Assembly (NCBI GenBank): GCA_032251435.1
Contig: JAVVEH010000080.1
Location: 1-7,611 of the forward strand
DNA length: 7,611 nucleotides
Direction of reading: 5' to 3'
Source of the DNA: JAVVEH01 sp032251435
GTDB lineage: Bacteria > Verrucomicrobiota > Lentisphaeria > Oligosphaerales > MVZH01
Below the pieces are notes generated by a model. The model saw only the letters and a program-made list of their open reading frames with translations, made no database searches and had not been told where the DNA came from. Numbering within the stretch: the stretch's first letter is position 1; each line of letters begins with the position of its first letter. Positions 6,322 through 7,611 of the stretch are shown one piece after another. Both the position numbers and the translations under genes were made by a program.

Positions 6322-7572
6322 ATGATTAAACCCAAACAACACTGGATAGGGGTGGGAATTCCTATTTCCGGGCCCATGTTCCGCCGCGAGTTCACCTGTG
6401 ACCACCCCCTGACTGGAGCCACGCTTCTGATCAGTGGCCTTGGCTATCATGACGCCTGGATCAATGGGAAACGGGTGGGCGATCATGTGCTCGATCCGTC
6501 CCAGACGGATTATGAATCGAGGGTTTTCTATGTCCGCCATGACGTGACAAAAATGCTGTACGGAGGCCCCAACGCACTGGGTGTCATACTCGGCAACGGC
6601 TGGTACAATCAAGACCGGGTATGGGGAGAAAACGGGCTGTCTTATGGCCCACCCCGGCTCATGGCCGAGCTGCACCTGACCTATGCGGACGGCACCACCG
6701 GCATCATCCGGGCGGACACCGATTGGCGCTGGGCACCGGGGCCAATCACCGATAATAATGTCTATGCCGGTGAATGCTACGATGCACGTTTGGAAATTGA
6801 TGGCTGGTGTCTTCCCGGATTTGACGATTCGACATGGCAAGCTGCCGTTATCATGGATCCTCCCGGCGGTGAATTGCAGGAGCAGATCATGCCCCCCATG
6901 CGTCGAATCGATGGACTTCGTCCCGTTAACATAGACGACAGAGAAGACGGGATTTACGTGGTCGATTTCGGGCAGAACTTCGCTGGCTGGTGCCGCATTC
7001 AGGTTGAGGGATCCGGCGGTACCGAGATCACGCTTCGCTACGCCGAGACGGTCTTTCCCGATGGCACCCTCGACACCTCCACCACCGGTGTCTTCGCCAC
7101 CAAGGTCGAACAGGTCGACCGCTATATCTGCCGGGGGCCTTGTGGACAATCAACTTCCCAACATCAGCAGATTCGAAAAGTTTCTACCCTAGATATGAGC
7201 AATTACCATGGAACGGCAAGCCATGAAAAAGCCACTGTGTGGCCCGAAACCTGGGAACCCCGCTTCACCTATCATGGGTTCAGGTATGTCGAGGTGTCTG
7301 GCTGGCCGGGAGACCTTCGGCCGGAGAACATCACCGGCGTTATCGTGCACAACGACCTACCGGCAGTCGGTCGATTCGAATGCTCGGATGACCGGCTTAA
7401 CCAGTTGCATCGGATGGCCCTGTGGACCCATCGCGGCAATATGCATGGTATTCCCGAAGACTGCCCGGCCCGGGAAAAATGCGGCTGGCTGGGGGATGCC
7501 AATCTTGTGGCTGAGTACTCCCTGTGGAATTATGGCGGCAAGACTTTTTGGGAGAAGTATCTAGTGTCATGA
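6322..7572 (+). pseudogene. GH78 alpha-L-rhamnosidase, 3'-truncated
   Basis: GH78 enzymes remove terminal alpha-L-rhamnose from glycosides and are usually near 900 residues; this frame stops at 416. Residues about 10-185 match the N-terminal beta-sandwich domain, with GLGYHDAWINGKRVGDHVLDP at 39-59. VVDFGQNFAGW (213-223) and WEPRFTYHGFRYVEV (from about 310) belong to the next beta domain. The catalytic barrel begins near 345 and shows DCPAREKCGWLGDA at 380-393, so D380, E385 (the expected general acid) and D392 are present. The frame ends about 20 residues later, so the second half of the barrel with the catalytic base glutamate is missing. No other frame after 7563 continues the family. No signal peptide is visible, so any product would be cytoplasmic. 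The ribosome binding site is weak. A 34-residue insert is described separately. It is probably inactive and is the only sugar-related gene here. Confidence 0.85.
7138..7239 (+). other. in-frame insert of about 34 codons within the rhamnosidase gene
   Basis: Family members normally run from YICRG-like residues almost directly into ETWEPRFTYHGFRY. Here about 34 residues (273-306), rich in Q, S, H and K, separate the two halves. The 102 bases are about 44% GC by direct count, lower than the rhamnosidase sequence around them, and keep the frame open. This may be an inserted short element or a natural loop expansion. The edges are approximate because they rest on a remembered family pattern. Confidence 0.45.
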
Positions 7573-7611
7573 TTGATTAATTCGTTCGCATATTCTTGTT
7601 GTTTTTTCCAG
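7564..7611. other. AT-rich sequence after the rhamnosidase breakpoint
   Basis: Homology to the rhamnosidase ends with WEKYL (codon ending 7563); two more codons and a TGA follow. The remaining sequence is AT-rich with a T run at 7602-7607 and no preceding hairpin, so it is not an evident terminator. It encodes nothing recognisable. It may be the end of an inserted element or a deletion junction, but I see no terminal inverted repeat because the window ends here. Confidence 0.4.

Noticed and set aside
6292..7149. Long minus-strand frame of 285 codons
   Set aside because: It lies opposite the rhamnosidase, whose plus-strand translation matches GH78 motifs throughout. The minus-strand protein shows no family pattern, so it is a codon-bias shadow.

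Overview
The window is a bacterial accessory locus. Six genes run in one direction on the + strand, packed tightly from about 252 to 7572. The coding part is moderately GC-rich. Both edges are strikingly AT-rich: bases 1-70 are about 21% GC and the last 51 bases about 33% GC. Nothing in the sequence fixes the taxon. Overlapping ATGA junctions, strong Shine-Dalgarno sites and cobalamin/radical-SAM chemistry point to a bacterium, quite possibly one able to live anaerobically, but that is inference.

Layout: 1-251 is a non-coding leader with a plausible sigma70-type promoter (23-51) and a run of potential hairpins (74-145). Then come a B12-binding radical SAM protein (252-1583), a small class I SAM-dependent methyltransferase (1580-2203), a second B12-binding radical SAM protein (2200-3579), a third from a different subfamily (3572-4888), and a fourth (4900-6285). 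The locus ends with a GH78 alpha-L-rhamnosidase gene (6322-7572) that breaks off shortly after the start of its catalytic barrel. The first four genes overlap by 4, 4 and 8 bases. The next two gaps are 11 and 36 bases.

The proteins at 252, 2200 and 4900 are paralogues. They share the cobalamin-binding N-terminus, the CX3CX2C iron-sulfur motif and a C-terminal P[TS]xMS signature. From memory, their layout resembles HpnR-type (hopanoid C-3 methylase) class B radical SAM enzymes. The protein at 3572 looks like the other large branch (HpnP/HpnJ/BchE-like, with a C-terminus resembling DUF4070).

Four such enzymes plus a classical methyltransferase in one transcription unit suggest a pathway that adds several methyl groups, or makes other radical modifications, on one unidentified substrate. 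No scaffold-building enzyme, precursor peptide or transporter is visible here, so the substrate cannot be named. The truncated rhamnosidase is the only carbohydrate link. It has lost the part of the barrel that carries the catalytic base and is probably a pseudogene cut at a recombination or insertion breakpoint near 7563.
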